This document shows, one piece after another, positions 1 to 15,600 of a stretch of DNA of 64,000 nucleotides (within the stretch, counting starts at the first letter, position 1; each line of letters opens with the position of its first letter). A model generated the notes under the pieces. That model did no database searches, was not told the DNA's origin, and saw only the letters and a program-made list of their open reading frames with translations. The position numbers were made by a program, and so were the translations under genes. Origin of the DNA: Mytilus trossulus (Eukaryota; Mollusca; Bivalvia; Mytilida; Mytilidae); contig NC_086379.1 of NCBI RefSeq assembly GCF_036588685.1, forward strand, positions 74,927,727-74,991,726, written 5' to 3'.

Positions 1-493
1 AGTATGTTGGTAAAATCACCCATATACAATTCAATTGATAGTCTCTAAACAAAGTAAAACATCAAGTATGTTGATAAAATCACCCATATACAAGTCAATT
101 GATAATCTCTAAATGAAGAAAATAAAATTATCATAACAAATCCAGTTCAAACAACATTATAGTAAATCAGTATTTTAAAAAATTATGATCAAAAATATAT
201 TTCTCTTGGAAAAAATAATCTAGTAAATAGATTGTGTGGTGTTATGTTCCACATTTTGTATAAAATAAATTTTTTTTGTTCTTTAAAACAAAATCATAAT
301 ATTAAGTTTATGCTATAAACATCTTGCAAGAATTTCCCGGTGAAATTTTGTTGAAATCCAGTTCTCGTTTATAAATAATATATATAAAATGTTAGGGGGA
401 ATGGGATGACCAAACAAACAAAGAATGGACTTACAGACAGAATGATCATTTATGATACTGCTTCAGAAGAAAGGGTAATTATTAAAAACAAAC
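1..493. other. Intron sequence of the lectin-mosaic gene
   Basis: No exon of this gene is visible here. The first about 120 bases hold two near-identical copies of a 60-base unit (AGTATGTTG...AATTGATA), a small direct duplication. Otherwise AT-rich. Confidence 0.5.
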
Positions 494-657
494 CTCAATG
501 GTGACTATTTTTTTGGTATTCTGAGCTGTTATTATCCACACATAGTCCTGGCTTCCTAAATATGCTGTTGCAATAGCGGCCGGAAACAAAGGTGGAGTTA
601 ATGTAGAGACAGTGTCCATTGCGGTTATTGGCAATGAAGAAGCAGTACCATCATCAA
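494..657 (-). CDS. Lectin-mosaic exon: possible second, cysteine-less CUB-like domain
   Basis: Joins in frame ([10 protein letters not shown]...) and codes [20 protein letters not shown] then [15 protein letters not shown]. Spacing resembles a CUB start (P-x-x-P-x-x-Y...W-x-I-x-A) but the cysteines are missing. Donor GTTTGT is weaker than its neighbours. Confidence 0.65.
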
Positions 658-3600
658 CTAAAATGAAAAGAACGTTTATTTGTTGTTTTATCTATTCAGG
701 AAAATAACCTGTGTGAACTTAATAAATTTGTTCTAAACAAAGCTAATGTGAAAATAAAGTTTCATAAAAATAAGGAGATATGGTTGCAAATTTGACAATT
801 CCCAGAAGATCAAAATCATGTAGAGGTAAACAATACATACACACTATGTTGAAACTCAAATGTTTTTGTACTTTTTGTCATTTTTAACAAACAATCTTCA
901 GACTATATTGTTTAAACCCTAATATTAATGTCTAAAAAAAAGTCATCAATACTTACGGCTTTGAAACTTAAGGGAAAATCCTGTCTTCTCACTGCTTGAA
1001 TCAGTGATGAACCTAACTATCAGATAATTATTGTAACTACGGTAGCGATGAGTTCCTGTCAAACTTCCAGATAGTCTAGCTATGGCTGTGGCAGTGGCTT
1101 CTGTTTTGCCACCTACCAAGATGTCCACTACATCAGCATTCTTCTCTGTATTGAAAACCTCAACCTGAAAACATTCCAAATATAATTTTCTTTATTCATC
1201 AAATAATATTGGTACAGAAAGACTTTTTTGTTTTTAAATTAGCATGAATTGATATTTCAGTATACATTATAGTTGTCTTTTCTATCTTTCTGTAACTTCA
1301 TCCTGTGGTTAGGAGAAAATCAATTGCTTGATATTTAAGTTGTCTTATTGTTTGTTTATATTTATTTCATAGATTAATTCATTAAAAAAATATAATATGG
1401 AATAGAAATCATACAAATAGTTCTACTAACTAGATACTGTGTTGGACAAAAGCATAAAGATTTTGTTTTTCAAATGATTTTTTTTTATTAGTACAAATGT
1501 ACATGTATGTAAAATACATAACTAAGTTTTAATTACCTCCAGCAGAATATTGGTTCCTTCTCTTCCCATGATGGTCCACAGACAGACCGATGAAGATGTA
1601 TATGGATTAGGATAGTTACTTGATCTTATGGTTCCTGATGGTACTGTCAAAACTGTATGACACTTATTGCCTATAAAATAAACAGTATGTGTAAATGGAT
1701 GAAATTTCTAAAAGAACTGCAACTGTAACTATGTATACAAAACTTACATGGCCTTATAGGACCAATTCTTTGTTCTGCTGTTTTATCACTGGATGCAACA
1801 ATGGTGAAGCTAAACTTACATTATTTGGAGAAATGTCAGTGATTTTATATACTACTTTGACGGTTAACATGTCACGGAATAGAAGTTCCTTCATAATATA
1901 AGTTCCAAAAGGAAAATATATTCTGGAATATTATTTCCACAGGAATAAATATTACAGTAATTATGTACCTAACAGAATAAATGGTATAGAATATTTGTAC
2001 CAAAAGGAATAGATATCATGACACTGTTTATAACAAAATTTCCATTGGAACTTCTGTTAGGCGGAACAAATATACGTTGACAAACAGCACTTTTAGCGCT
2101 TTTGGCTTTTATCTAGTGGTCAGTTTTTATGGAGGTTTCCAGAGTGTCTGGAGAGAAGCACCAACCTTCAGCAGCAAAACATTCACAATATCAGTGTCGA
2201 CAGGAATTGTAAATGAACAATTTTGACTGAGATGTATATAAAGGTAAAGTTGTGTTTTTTATTGATGCAATTCAAAAGTTTCCTATACGTTAAGTATCTT
2301 AGATTTGGTCATAGTGAGCCACTTACTTCACAGTCTCTTTCATCAGAATAATTTCCTCAGTCATCCTCCAAATTACATTTCCATCTGTTACTAACACTTT
2401 TTTTATTGCTATAACAATATAAGTGTTGGTCATAGTGACCTACTTACCACAATCTTATTTCATCAGAATGATCTCCACAATCATCCTCTGAATCTCATTT
2501 CCATCTTAAATTGACTTTTTTATAATGCTATAACAAGACAATATGTTGGTCATAGTGACCTACTTACCACAATCTATTTCATCAGAATGATCTCCACAAT
2601 CATCCTCTGAATCTCATTTCCATCTTAAATCGACTTTTTTATAATGCTTTAACAAGACAATATGTTGGTCATAGTGACCTACTTACCACAATCTATTTCA
2701 TCAGAATAATCTCCACAATCATCCTCCCCGTCACATTTCCATCTGTTACTAATACATTTACCGTTGTTACAGAAAAAGTTGCCTATAATTAAAAAAAAAT
2801 ATCATTTTCCATCTTGAAAAACAGAATATACGAACATGTCAAATATGTTGAATTAAGATTTGGATTTGAAGGGAGTGGTTATATTTTCAAATGATTTAAA
2901 TCTAAGTTGATGGTTTCTGTTTGAAATGTTCTGTACCTACTAGTTACTGTAACAAATATAGTAGTGAGGGTTATTTTGAAGAAAAAAAAAGAAAAACTAT
3001 GCAAGATTTCAATATCAATTTTTTGTTAAAATAGAATAATAAAATTGAGAATGGAAATGGGGAATGTGTCAAAGAGACAACCCAACCAAAAAAAAAATCA
3101 TCAGCAGAAGGTCATAATAAGACGTAATGTAAATCCAATATGTGTGCTTTGTCTTAGTTGTCTTCAGTTCCCCCCAATGGACAGCTTTGAGTTAGATGCA
3201 TTTCCGTCAAAAACTTTGGTTTTAGTGAACATCATTCCTGCGTTAAGGGGCATCGTCACTTCCGTTCCCATGTTGAGCAAGTGGTTGGAAAACTATGATG
3301 CTATATTGCACAAATTATTTGGCAAATTGAATTCTCATAATTGACAATCTACACTGCTATCAGTTGGGAATAGTGATTAAGTACCTACGGAACAAACATT
3401 ACTTCTAGTTTATCCTGCACAATGACGATCACTAGTAAGATGCTTGGTGAACGTTAATAGTGCAAGAATACAGGCCATCCCCTCTATCTGGTAAATGATG
3501 TCATAAACGCACACATCATTGACAAGTTTTTTCCTATTGAAGGACAAACTCTAAAATGGTCCACTGTATGGGAAAACCTCATAATTTTGAAATTGTTATT

Positions 3601-6600
3601 CATTAATATTTTAACAAAATTAAAAGTGACAAATTATAGTCCCCCAAATGATTTGTAAAGTTTTAAAAATTAAATTACATTTAACAAATATTTGTATGTT
3701 TGTAAATTACTACATTTAACTACTTGATTTAATGTTCTTATTCCCCTTTCATCAAATAACTAGTGCATGTCAATCTCACATGAAATTATAATTCATCAAG
3801 TAAATATGACTTTAACTTTTTACATAAAAAACTTCCCCCTAATTAATTATTTTGTAGTTCAGTAATGCATAAAAGAATCATAAAATAAAAACAGAAAATC
3901 AAATGTTTTGCTATCAATCATCAAAATAATCTTTTAGTAAAAGGTGCATAATGATTTTTAAAACATTGTTTATAAAAAAATCTCTTCATATTCATTTATA
4001 TGACTGATTTTTTTTCTTAGATAATTTCTTCTTCCTTTATATTCATCTTTTAAAACCAAAAAAAATGATAATTTAATAAAGTTCTAATGGTATAGAGTCA
4101 TAAAGCATTAATTCAAGACTTAACTGCTTACAATTTTTTCGATCATGAAACATACATGTTGGAAAATTAAAATGTAAACACTAAAACTGTTTACAAGTTC
4201 AAATTAAATTATTCTACAATGTATTACAAAATTTTTGACAAACAACTTTTCTTTGCAGCACAATTTGAATAAATGTTGGAAAAGTTTGTACATAAGAGCA
4301 TAATCAGTTAATTGGATTATTGGTTTGACTCCACAGAACTTCAATTAGAAAACCATAAAAAGTTAGATGGAAATTGAGCAACAATTCAAGTGTACATCCT
4401 TTTATAAAGATGTTGTCCTTGAATATTGATAGAGATGACCTGGAATATTGATAGAGTTGACCTTGAATGTTAATAGAGTTGTCCTTGAATATTGATACTT
4501 AACTGATGTCATGTTAACCCTGTTATCCTTAAATATCAAACAAACTTGTACTCAATCATGTCTATAATTATACAATATCTGACAGTCATAGAATAAGACA
4601 TAATCTGACAGTCATAGAATTAGACATAATCTGACAGTCATATAATTAGACATAATCTGACAGTCATAGAATTATACATAATCTGACAGTCATAGAATAA
4701 GACATATCTTTAGATTCACTGTCTGTAAACCAACTAATTTTAGTGAGCAATTTATTTTAGCAACTTTTGCGAGTAGAAAAATATTGTGAATATACAGTTG
4801 TGAATATGTAAAATTTGAATCTTTTCTAATTTAACTACATCAAAACAAAGTTGAGATCAGTGAAAATAAGTTGGTTTACAGTATGAATCATCATGCAATC
4901 ATCAGCACAAAATATTAAGTGTCTTTTCTTTGTTTTACCCCTGTACCAAGTCAGGAAAATGGCATTTGTTATCTTCTAGTTCATTTCTCTGTGTGTGTTT
5001 AATTGTCGTTTGTTTTTTGTTCACTTCAGTGTTTCTGTTGTTTTGTTATTTTCATCTTATAGTTGATATATTTCCCACGGTTTAAAATTGTAAACCAGAT
5101 TTGTTTTCTCTCAATCAATTTATGACTTTTGAACAGCAGTATACTACTGTTGCCTTTATTTATCTAAATATGAGCTTATGGTTAGATTTTGATATGGGTT
5201 ATTAACAATAGTTTAAAATTTTCACTTTGATCATTAAACAAGAATTTAAAATCAACCACTTATCAATTAATATGCTTCAACATGCTGCTCTTACATTAAA
5301 CACATGCAAACAACCGTAACCACATTGTTAATATCCACACGGTCACTGATCCATTTAATTTTAATGTACCACATCTTCTTATTTTATATATTTTCAAAAG
5401 GTGGTTGAAAAACTTTATTTTATTTTATTGCTTTCATAACCATACTGAAGAAAAACTGTAAATTTTCTAAGAAAATATTTTGAAAAAACAAAATTTAAAT
5501 CGTTTAAATTGAAACCAAAAATGCTGAGACCATGTGTTGTGCAGGAAAATCATTTAATTTGACTAGTTTGTGCTGCATTGACCAGTATGTACTGCAATGG
5601 CTGAAAAATAATTCAGTGTTTTCCCTTCCAAATTTTTAAATTAATTGACTAATAGGATGAATTTCATTATTTGAAGGAAAGAAGTTTATTAATATGGTAA
5701 TGTGAATTTCAAAATTTAAAGAAAAAAGGTTTGAATTAGTGTATGGTGGCACATCCCTAAATACACCCTCTAGGAATAACACTGTATATCTAACAGCTAA
5801 GTATAATCTTATAACATAGATATATAAAATAAGAAGATTTGATATGACTGCAAAAGTGACAACAATTACCAGACACCAAACCAAGTAAAAGTCAGTAAAC
5901 AGTTGCCCTATTTGCTAAGATTTTGTTACTTTTCTGGTAAAGGAATGGTAAGGATGTGCTAGTAAGGGGATTGGTGTGAATATACCGGGTAGCAGTCATG
6001 TGACGGCAAAGGGAAATCGCAAAACAAATAAAACTTAGAATAGTGCCACATTCTTACCGGCTTGACCACCTGAAAGAAGATATTTGTGTTTAAAAAAGGA
6101 TATTTATATATCAGTTTCACCAATAGACAAGTTTTTTTGAAGAAAGTAAAGATATAAAATGTTAAGATACATTAGCCTGCCCAATTACTTTCCAAAATAT
6201 ACTGCAGTTAAATAAATTTAAACTTGTTTTACATCAAAATAACGGATGCCACAAAGAAGTATAGCTTTTAGAATGACCAACAGGAGTGGGCGTCATCCCA
6301 ATTTCTGAAAAAAAAACTTTCTTTACTATATCCTAAAAAATTATTTTCTTAAATCAATAAGTTCAAAGTCAGGATAAGTGTAAACTCTGAATTTCCACCA
6401 AAATAAAGGTCTATTCTATTATATTCTTGACATCCCATAGAAGGTTCTGTCCCCCTTCTTCAGATGAAAAACATTCTTTTTTTTTTAAATCAAACAAGTA
6501 TCCCTTACCTGCAGGACATGAGCTTCGTTCACATACAAAAGCTAATTTCTGTTCACATCGTCCAAACTGCCATTTGTATTGTCCATTACTTATGGTCAAA

Positions 6601-9600
6601 TAGGCACAGTCTCCATTTGTAACATCTGGACTTTGGTCAGCCCATCTTCCTTCATACTTTGAGCCAGAGATTGGTCCTGTCACAGAATTCCATCTCACAG
6701 AAACATCATTTGTGTCTGAGATACCAATACGGTTCATTCCTGTAAATATAATTTTATAAATATATTCCTTCTTAAAATTAAATCAGCTATTTTTTTTTGG
6801 CATTTTATTCAAAATTATTGGGGGATAAGAAACAAACTGCTTTCATGTTTATAAGTGAAACAAATCCTCTTTTCTCTTAAAACAGGGCTATAATCTGAAA
6901 ACATGAGATAGCTTGGTAAAAGAAGCATAAATACTCTATTAGCAACTTATATTTGCTTACAGTTTTGTGTTTTATAACTTATTTTAGTGAAAACTTTGAT
7001 TTGCTCTTCTAGCTCTTTCTTGCAAGATCAGTAGTGATTCATTACCTGGATTTTCCTAATTCTCTTGATCCATTCATATAAGTTGAACATGTTCTTCACT
7101 ATTTGTTGTTAAAATGGGGTACCAGACGTATGGTCAAATCAAGTAACATTTTCGGTTTACACAATCGTAATACAGCCAGTGCCAAAGTATTTTATTCTGT
7201 TATATACACCTTGTCTAATTGCAAAGATACTAAACACGTTTAAGCAATCTAAATAAATTTTAGATTCAAATCTAGCTGTGAAATAAAGTTTTATCAGAAG
7301 ACTATTGAATAACTGTTTTGATATACAATACTAGCCTTGTTCTGATTATAACAGAAGTCTATTATAATAGTTTGCCGTACATACCTAGCCATACTGCAGA
7401 AGTACCAGAAGCCTGTTGTGATACAAATTGTCCAACTTCTTCATTGTCATAAAAATCTTTGATGGTCACTAAATGTGAACCTTCCCTGAAAACAAAAACA
7501 TTTTTGTTTTCACATTTTTAAAGATAAAAGTATATAACAAACAGTTGTCTGAAAGTGGTCAACTTTCAAATTGAACTACAGATTCAATGATACATATATT
7601 TCTTCATTTACATTTACTATGAAAAAGTTACACAGTAGCAGGTAACCAAATACAAAAAGCAATCAGGTGCTGATACTGTTTAGAAAATATCAATAATGCA
7701 TTGCAGGCCTTTGTTCTAAATGGACTGAACTGGTTGAGGGTAGATACAGAATGTAATCATATGAAAAGTGCCATACCATTTAAACTTTATAATAAGCATA
7801 AAACAGATGCTTTCTCACATGACTTGATGATATGGGTTATTGATACTACCTTTAGAACTGTGAAAGATTATGGGAATTCTCACTGACAACTGATGCATAA
7901 TCATACATGATAATAAGAGGCAGATCTAAAGGGGGTCCCTTTTGTGGGAAAAAATTTGGTTGATTACATATGGAATCACTGAAGCAGTACTGGAGCAGGA
8001 TGGCCCCTCTTAAGAAGTTATCAGGCCCTGCTTATGAAAATTTCTGGATCAGCCACTGTTGATTGCTCTTATTTGTATTACCAGATACTTTAACAGACTT
8101 TTGCATAAAATTCAAACAAATTGTATTTGCTCTACGTGTACCATAATAAAGAATATAAGACATGTGCAGGATGCAGTTAAAATGTCAGCAAACTGGGTTT
8201 AAACCAAGGTTTTGAAAAAAACCTGGTATTTGACTAGGAGTTTAAGTGTTTTCATACTGCTGCAGTTTTTGCCTTGCAATAAATTATGAACCCTTCAATC
8301 AAAGCTTTTTAAAATACAATAAAAAAATTACTGGTGTAAGTGGTGACAAAATGGGGGTCAAGTTCAAAATTGACAACTTTCATTTTATCTGTTCAGTAGT
8401 TATAATGATGTTAAAAGCTTATTCAAGTAAATGGTTTGCTGCAATTTCCTTATCTGCAATGGATGCCGTGGGAAACACTGTCAAGTTTAGGTGTATATTC
8501 ATGACTTTATAAATATTCAGTTAAAGGGAAACTTTACCAGGAAGATACACTAACTAAGTTTTCTTATTCTTTTTTTCAATCACACAGATTTTTACCTACA
8601 CATTAAAAATATATAAGTTTGACTTGATTTTATATTTGTTGTTTCTTATTTGTGTTTGTAACTATGTATACTGTATTGTTTATTATATTTGTAAAAGAAT
8701 AATATTATAATGATATTATATTATGCTACTTGTGAGCCCATTTTATGGAAATAAAGCATCTTCATATATTTGTTGGCGTCCTAACTAATTGATTTTCTCA
8801 GCAGCATTTTTTTCAAATCTCCCATGATTTGTGTTACATTATTAATTGATATTTCTAACAATATCCGAGTTCCCTCTTCTAGAAGATAATCTCTGTCTGT
8901 TATTGCATTTTCACAGTGCTATGGCTTTTTTTTACCTTCAACTGACTGACTGAGTTGGGTAGATTAATACTAAAGACAAACATAACTACTTTTTAATTAA
9001 ATTACTGAATACAAATTTATAAGCTGGTTTATAAACACAGTGCAAAATGTAGTATAATGTACATAAACTTGGAATTTTCTTATATAAACATAAACCATTA
9101 TTTTGTTGAAATACATATTAGGATTTAATCTAAAGAATGTACAAAAGTACACACAAGAGAAAAAAATATATGATTAACTTAAATTTAACGAGGAAGCACA
9201 GTAACTTCAAAGGCAATGATGGATAAATACACACAAAAAATCTGACAATTTAGAAAACATTAAATAAAGTCTTCTATCATAAACAGGTAAAAAAACATTC
9301 ATGTCCTTACATTCTTGTTGCCATCCATTTAGCATGATCAATAATGTCTACATTTAAAAATGTTTTCATTGTAGAAGTACTTAACTTTAATGTAAGGTCT
9401 TATTCTTTTAAAAAGTCAAATCCTTCAGGGTATATTATCACTATACTTTAGTACACCTAAGTACATATATCTTACAGATAATTTATAGTTTTACCCAAGA
9501 ATAGAAACAGGTTTTTTTGTAGTGTGGTCAGTAGCTTGCCACTAACCTTACCAAATGGCCAAAAGCTTATTATAAAACTGAAAGGATAATTGCTAGTTTC

Positions 9601-12600
9601 TCTCTTAAAAAGGCAGGAAAGATATGATGGGTAATAGATCATTTATAAATAATTAATCTGCTTCATGTAAAAAAATTTAATAGGTTGAACACTTTGTTTT
9701 CGATTTTCTTCTATCAACTCACAATAAACCAAAGAAAATGTAATATTCTTGTTTTAAACTGACAGTCTTCCATGGTCTTTTTAAAATTAAGTATAGTTTT
9801 AAAACAGCTGAGAGGTCTGATCATTCACTCACCCTTGACAAATCCGTAATGCATTCTCCCAAGTTTGTCTTTCCGTATCGGCCACGCCAAACAATTTGTA
9901 ACATGATATACCCTTCACATTCCAACCTGTTGAGAAATATAATACCAAATTTATTCAAAATACTAGTACGTTCAATCTTTTGTAGTTTTACTACTGCACT
10001 CATTAATGCCTTAAACACACACAATGTATATAAAGAAGTGATACTTTGTACGTAATGCATCTGTATCAAACTTGTATAGATAGTACAACAGTATAAAAAT
10101 CTAGATCTAAAATAATATGCTTATGTAACAAATCTTCATGAAATATGATCAGAATTGCCAGGTAAAACTGATACTGTATCATACAATCATTTAGACAATT
10201 TTAAAACTTAAATTGATGAATTTGAGAGGGACACAATCCTATACTATCAAGACTTTGTGACTCATTTAATATGATACCCAACAATGTAAATGTTTAAAGA
10301 TTTTATATTCACAAGATGAAACTATATGCTATGAGTTGGTCAAAAAAGAATTTGTTTATCCTGCCAAAGGAAGGTTATTAAATAGTTAATTTTCAATAAA
10401 CAGGTTGGCATCAACAGATCTATGAAACTATTCCAGCCTTATATGTCTTGCATCCTATTAAATCTAAATATAATGTAGAACGGCAAGTATGTGTTTTCCT
10501 GGAGGCAAAGCGTGAGTTCAGACTTCATAATTCTTAATAATCTAACACTTGTCAATAACTTTTTGTATTACAAAACAATAGTATTAAATATAAATAAATA
10601 AATCACATGAAAAAATGTCACGACAGGATTTTAAATAAGTTTAGAAATCCTTATATATTTAAATGGTGTGTACTTATGTAAGTATATCTTATAGAATACT
10701 TCATCCATAAAATCATGTTATAACAAGAGGAATTACACAATATTGAGTCAATGAAAGTTTAAATCAGGCAGAAATTGTAAACAGGTTTCATAAGCTGGTT
10801 AAATAACATGTTTTATACAATCTGGTTATATCTAGTGTCATATATAAATTTACTACATGAATAACTATCTATTCCATTTCTTACATTTTTTCGAATCTTC
10901 TTTTGTATTTAAGACCACTGTACCTTGCTGACTGCATTACAGATAGGTAACACATACCAACACTTTTTCACAAAATCATTTTAGTGAAAGATAGTTTTAT
11001 TTTAAGGATGAGATAAGTTCTACTATTCAGATTTGTTTTGCAGATGAATGGAGGAAAGAGTTATTGTAATAAATGATATATTTCAAAATTTTCATCCAAT
11101 TTTCTCTTTTTCTTCAAAAAATGATGACTGAGCAACCTTGCCAATGCAGAAGTTGGCAAAATTGGGCTAATAAATCATTGAAAAAAACTGAGACTACTAT
11201 AACACATATAGAAATCTCAGTGATAAATTGCAATAGAAAGATGCACATTCAAACTTTTAAGCTTTTAAAAGGTAGTTACCCAAATAATTTTGTGTAAATA
11301 ATGTATGTGCAAAAAAAATGAATTTGTTTTAAATAAGCAATTTCTCTTCCCTTGAAGGGAGATAACCCACAAGCACAAAGCAATGAGCCATATAAGCATA
11401 TGATCATGTTGTCTTGCTAGAATAAACACAAAAGCTCTAGAAGCACAAAATTTAACACATAATACCTGGTTTATCTGTAAAAGAAATGATAATGATATTT
11501 TAAGAAATAATCAAATGAGTATAAAATGTACCATCTCCTTTGTACCAGTGATAGCTTTTAAATCCATTAATAACATATACAAATTATTATTGTCTTTATT
11601 CCTGTGATGGGACAGGATGCATTTGAAAAAGATAAGTAACAAAATAAAACTCAATATCAAAGTGTCTATATACAACTGGTATAATAGCCGTGTTTTGTCA
11701 CAAAATTTATGTGCCAAAAGAATTTTTTTACCCTTAGTTAAAATTGAGAATGTAAATGGGAAATATGTCAAAAAGACGACAACCCGACCAAAGAGCAGTC
11801 AACAGCCGAAGGCCACCAATGGGTCTTCAACACAGCAAGAAAATCATATTAAAGAGTTGTGAATTTGACATGCACAAATATCAATGTTACTGGCTCTGGT
11901 CTGCATCATCAGTTAAACTGTATTGGCTTCCTCAGGTATGCAATTTCCAACTGACAGCAACAAAACTTTAAATTTAGAATTATCATCCCTTACACCTCTA
12001 GTGTAAATGAAACCTTATTACAAACAAATCGGTCAAATATGCTTTTTTAATTTAAATACTTTTAGATTTTTAATTGACTATTGAAATGTTACATTAGGCT
12101 ACTTAAATTTTATTTAACAATTTTTCAGAGTTTTATACATGTCAGATAAAACATACTTTCTCCTTTCAAAATGAGGGCCTTGTAGTCTTGCATCATTTAT
12201 TGTTGGCAACTTACATATGAAGAAAACTATTGACTTCATACTTGACTGGTCACAATTTTAATACTTTTTGGGGTTTTATGGCTTTTTTAGAGGCACTAAA
12301 GGCAGTGAAAATGTTTATCATCCCATTTACTGATATCCCATATTCTTTCTTTCCATAAAAAATATGTTAAAATCACTTCCTTCTTTTATTAAATATGCAG
12401 GTAAAGGCTTATTTTAACATCAATAAGACATCTTTTCAAAATGTGAAAAGGATGTACTGAGTTGACCAAAGGTCATTCAAAGTGTCATTTAAAGACACAA
12501 TCAGACCAAAATCAGGTATTTCACTTTGCCCTGTTAGATTTGTTTGTTGTTCGTGTAAGTTCACGAGCGTCAAACAAATCTTATGTGGTGTAAGTACAAT

Positions 12601-15600
12601 GAGCCCATGATTCTGACAGAGATTAAAGAAGGCTTCTTACAAAGGATGGGAGGTTAATATAGACAAATAGTAGACAAATTTGCATTTTCAATTTAGTCAT
12701 TTTGTTCGAACACCCAGTTTTAATTTATCACAAATCCTATTCAATACATGTAACACCTTAGATTTGAAAATGCCAAAAAAGTTTATATTACATGTATTCT
12801 ATTTAATGATAATTATTTCTTCCTGTTTGAAAATACCACAAAGAATTTAACCAATTTGACAACAATAAAAAACTTCATAAAGAATTCCAATAATTAGACA
12901 ACTTCTCTACAGGAGTGGATTATCCCACCTTAAATACAATGAGATTACATTTTTTAATACTGTCATATTATGTTGTCGAAAATATGAGACCTCAATTTAA
13001 ATGACCATATTTGACCGGGCTTAATTATTAGTAAAATCTGTTCACTGAACTTTTTAACTTGATGAAATATGAAGATAAAAACTATGAAAGCAATTTCTTT
13101 AACCAATTCATTTCAATTCAGGCGAATGATTAGTGTGCACTGACAAAGTATTGAAGAAAACATAAATGCTTTTTTAAACACAAATTATGGGTTACCTCTG
13201 ATCATAAAAATTGTAAACCGTGAAATATCTACTTAAATCTGAAATTCATCGTTTTAAATTCCATCAAATCTTTAAACATAAATACAGTTGCATCTTCAAC
13301 AACTTTGTTTATGCAATAGGCGTCAACCTCAAATGTAAAAAAAAAGAAGAGTTTAAAATGGTAAAATGTTATTGGAATATAAAGTTAGTTACAATGGCCA
13401 CACCTAAATAAACATATATTTACTTTGTTATTAAAAGTACATGTACTAACTCTTTCCTTAGACTATGTATATCTAAGTACAATTTTACTTATATTCTATG
13501 GAGGATATTTTTTAACTTACTAAAATACACATATATAAAAGATTGAAGAAAAATAACTGCTTGTGTAAAAATTTGACCTATGACTAAAAATTCTTTTAAT
13601 GTATTTAACATCAAATCATTTCTGTTTCTTTGCAATTGTCGTCAATTTGTTCTATTTTCATGTTGGCATGATCAATAACATGTAATTTACTTCAGTGAGC
13701 TCCTCCAAAATGAACATAAAAGTCACTTCTTGATGTTCATTGGTTGTACTTTAAGTTGTAAGCTTGCTGTCTGAAAGACTTCAATCCCATATTTTTGTTA
13801 TTCAAAGTACTTTGAGTACTACCAATGAACATCTAAAAACAAAACATCTATAAGACAAAAATGCAATTGTTATGAAATTAATCACTACCATTAAAATGTA
13901 TTAGAATACTATATTTTTACTAAAAACAAATAAGAAGATATGATTACTAACCTTGTGGACAGGTATATGTTATTGGGTCCTGAAAGTAAAATAGAAAAAA
14001 CAATTAAAAAAACATTTTAATATCCATATAAGTCATGTAAGTCATTTGTATACTTAGGACTGGATGTTTTGAGTGCGACGATAAAATAATTTATGAATTT
14101 ATGATTTTGCAGGGGAAAAAATCTGTACAAGATGCAAAGACAGCTGTGTGTAGTTCTGTAAGGTGAAATTAAAGAATGACTATCTTATAAAATATATGTT
14201 TTCTCCAAAGGACGCCTCGGGGTGTGGGAGTTTCTGGCTAGATTGACTCTTAGACCCATTGGTGGACTTCGGCTGGTGTCTGCTCTATGGTCGGGTTGTT
14301 GTCGCTTTGACACATTCCCCATTTCCATTCTCAACTTTATTTCTTGTTGAATTGTTTAATATTTATTATTTCCATGTCTTTTATAGCTTTCTATACAGTA
14401 TTGGTTTTGCTCATTATTGATGTTAAACCTTCTACATCATTTGGTAGACATAAAAATGATAATACAGAGTAATAATGCAGGAAGGAAGGAATTAAAATAC
14501 TCCAGAGTACTTTTAATGTATTTTTGTTGTTAATAATTTTTTCGTTTGTCTATTATAATATGTGTCACATTATATACTGCACAATGTCTCATGTTTGTTA
14601 CATGCTTATATGATCATATTTGTTAATTGTAAATGCCCCCTGTGGGACCCTGATTGGAATAATAAAAATATTCAAATTTATAAATGAGTTATTGGATAAA
14701 ACCCTGGTGAAACATTTGCCTGTCTCATAATTGCCTTAATGGATGCTAAAAATTTAGACATTTCCCCGACTTTGGACCTTCTACAAAATATGTTCAATAA
14801 GGATCTCATTATGAACTACAGAGGGGACAGAACCTTTTATGGGACGTCAGTTTCTGGTGTTTTCAAGCTTGGGATTTCGGGATTCAGGAACTCTTTTTTT
14901 TTTTATTTCGGGATGTCAAGGTTTAAATTTCTTAAAATACATGACTTCAGGATTTCATGTTTTTAAGTCTGGGATTTTGGGATCAGGACCCCTCTGATCC
15001 TACCCCCTACCACCTATAAACCACCACCACTAAAGCACTATAGGCAGGTATGGTTTCCACCCCTCTTTTCTTCTTTTAAGAATACGGTTTATTAGTAAGA
15101 ATTCCCAAATTTTTCAACAAATTTTTACTAAAACCTGAGACTACTATGTGTTATAGTAGTCTCAGCTAAAACGTGCTATTGCTTCTATCAGAGACATATA
15201 ATACAATGTATTATATGTCTCTGCTTCTATCTATCGATTGTTTGCCAGACAAGGCACACTTCCAAATGCTCCAGGATAAATACAATAGCATATACATGTA
15301 TATATATGTGTGCTATAAGTTATTATTAATTTAAATTAGTTGTAAAACGACAGTGTGAAAGTTTCTGAAGCCCTATTCTGTGTAATCTGATACTTAGAGT
15401 CTATTTTGGAAGGGGAGAGTAACTAACTCCTAATGGTTGGTATAACTACACTGGACACGACTGTACAATGATTGAATGATCTACAATATATGGGACTGTC
15501 TCTGACAGAAACATGTAAAACATAATAGTGTTTGCTGTTCTGCGGATCTGAAAAGATTGAAAATTGATCTGATCATTTTGTTTAGCTCTGAGACTATTTT

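Noticed and set aside
3045..3344. Open frame of 99 codons on the plus strand
   Set aside because: It starts inside a dispersed family-A repeat, has no splice context, and shows no recognisable domain; it lies antisense in an intron.
4565..4708. Regular 26-bp direct repeats resembling a CRISPR array
   Set aside because: Repeats are contiguous with no unique spacers, and the window is clearly animal nuclear DNA.
6411..6737. Extension of the lectin exon reading frame past 6509
   Set aside because: The frame stays open for about 33 more codons, but the GTAAGG donor at 6508 follows the last domain cysteine and the phase fits the LDLa exon.
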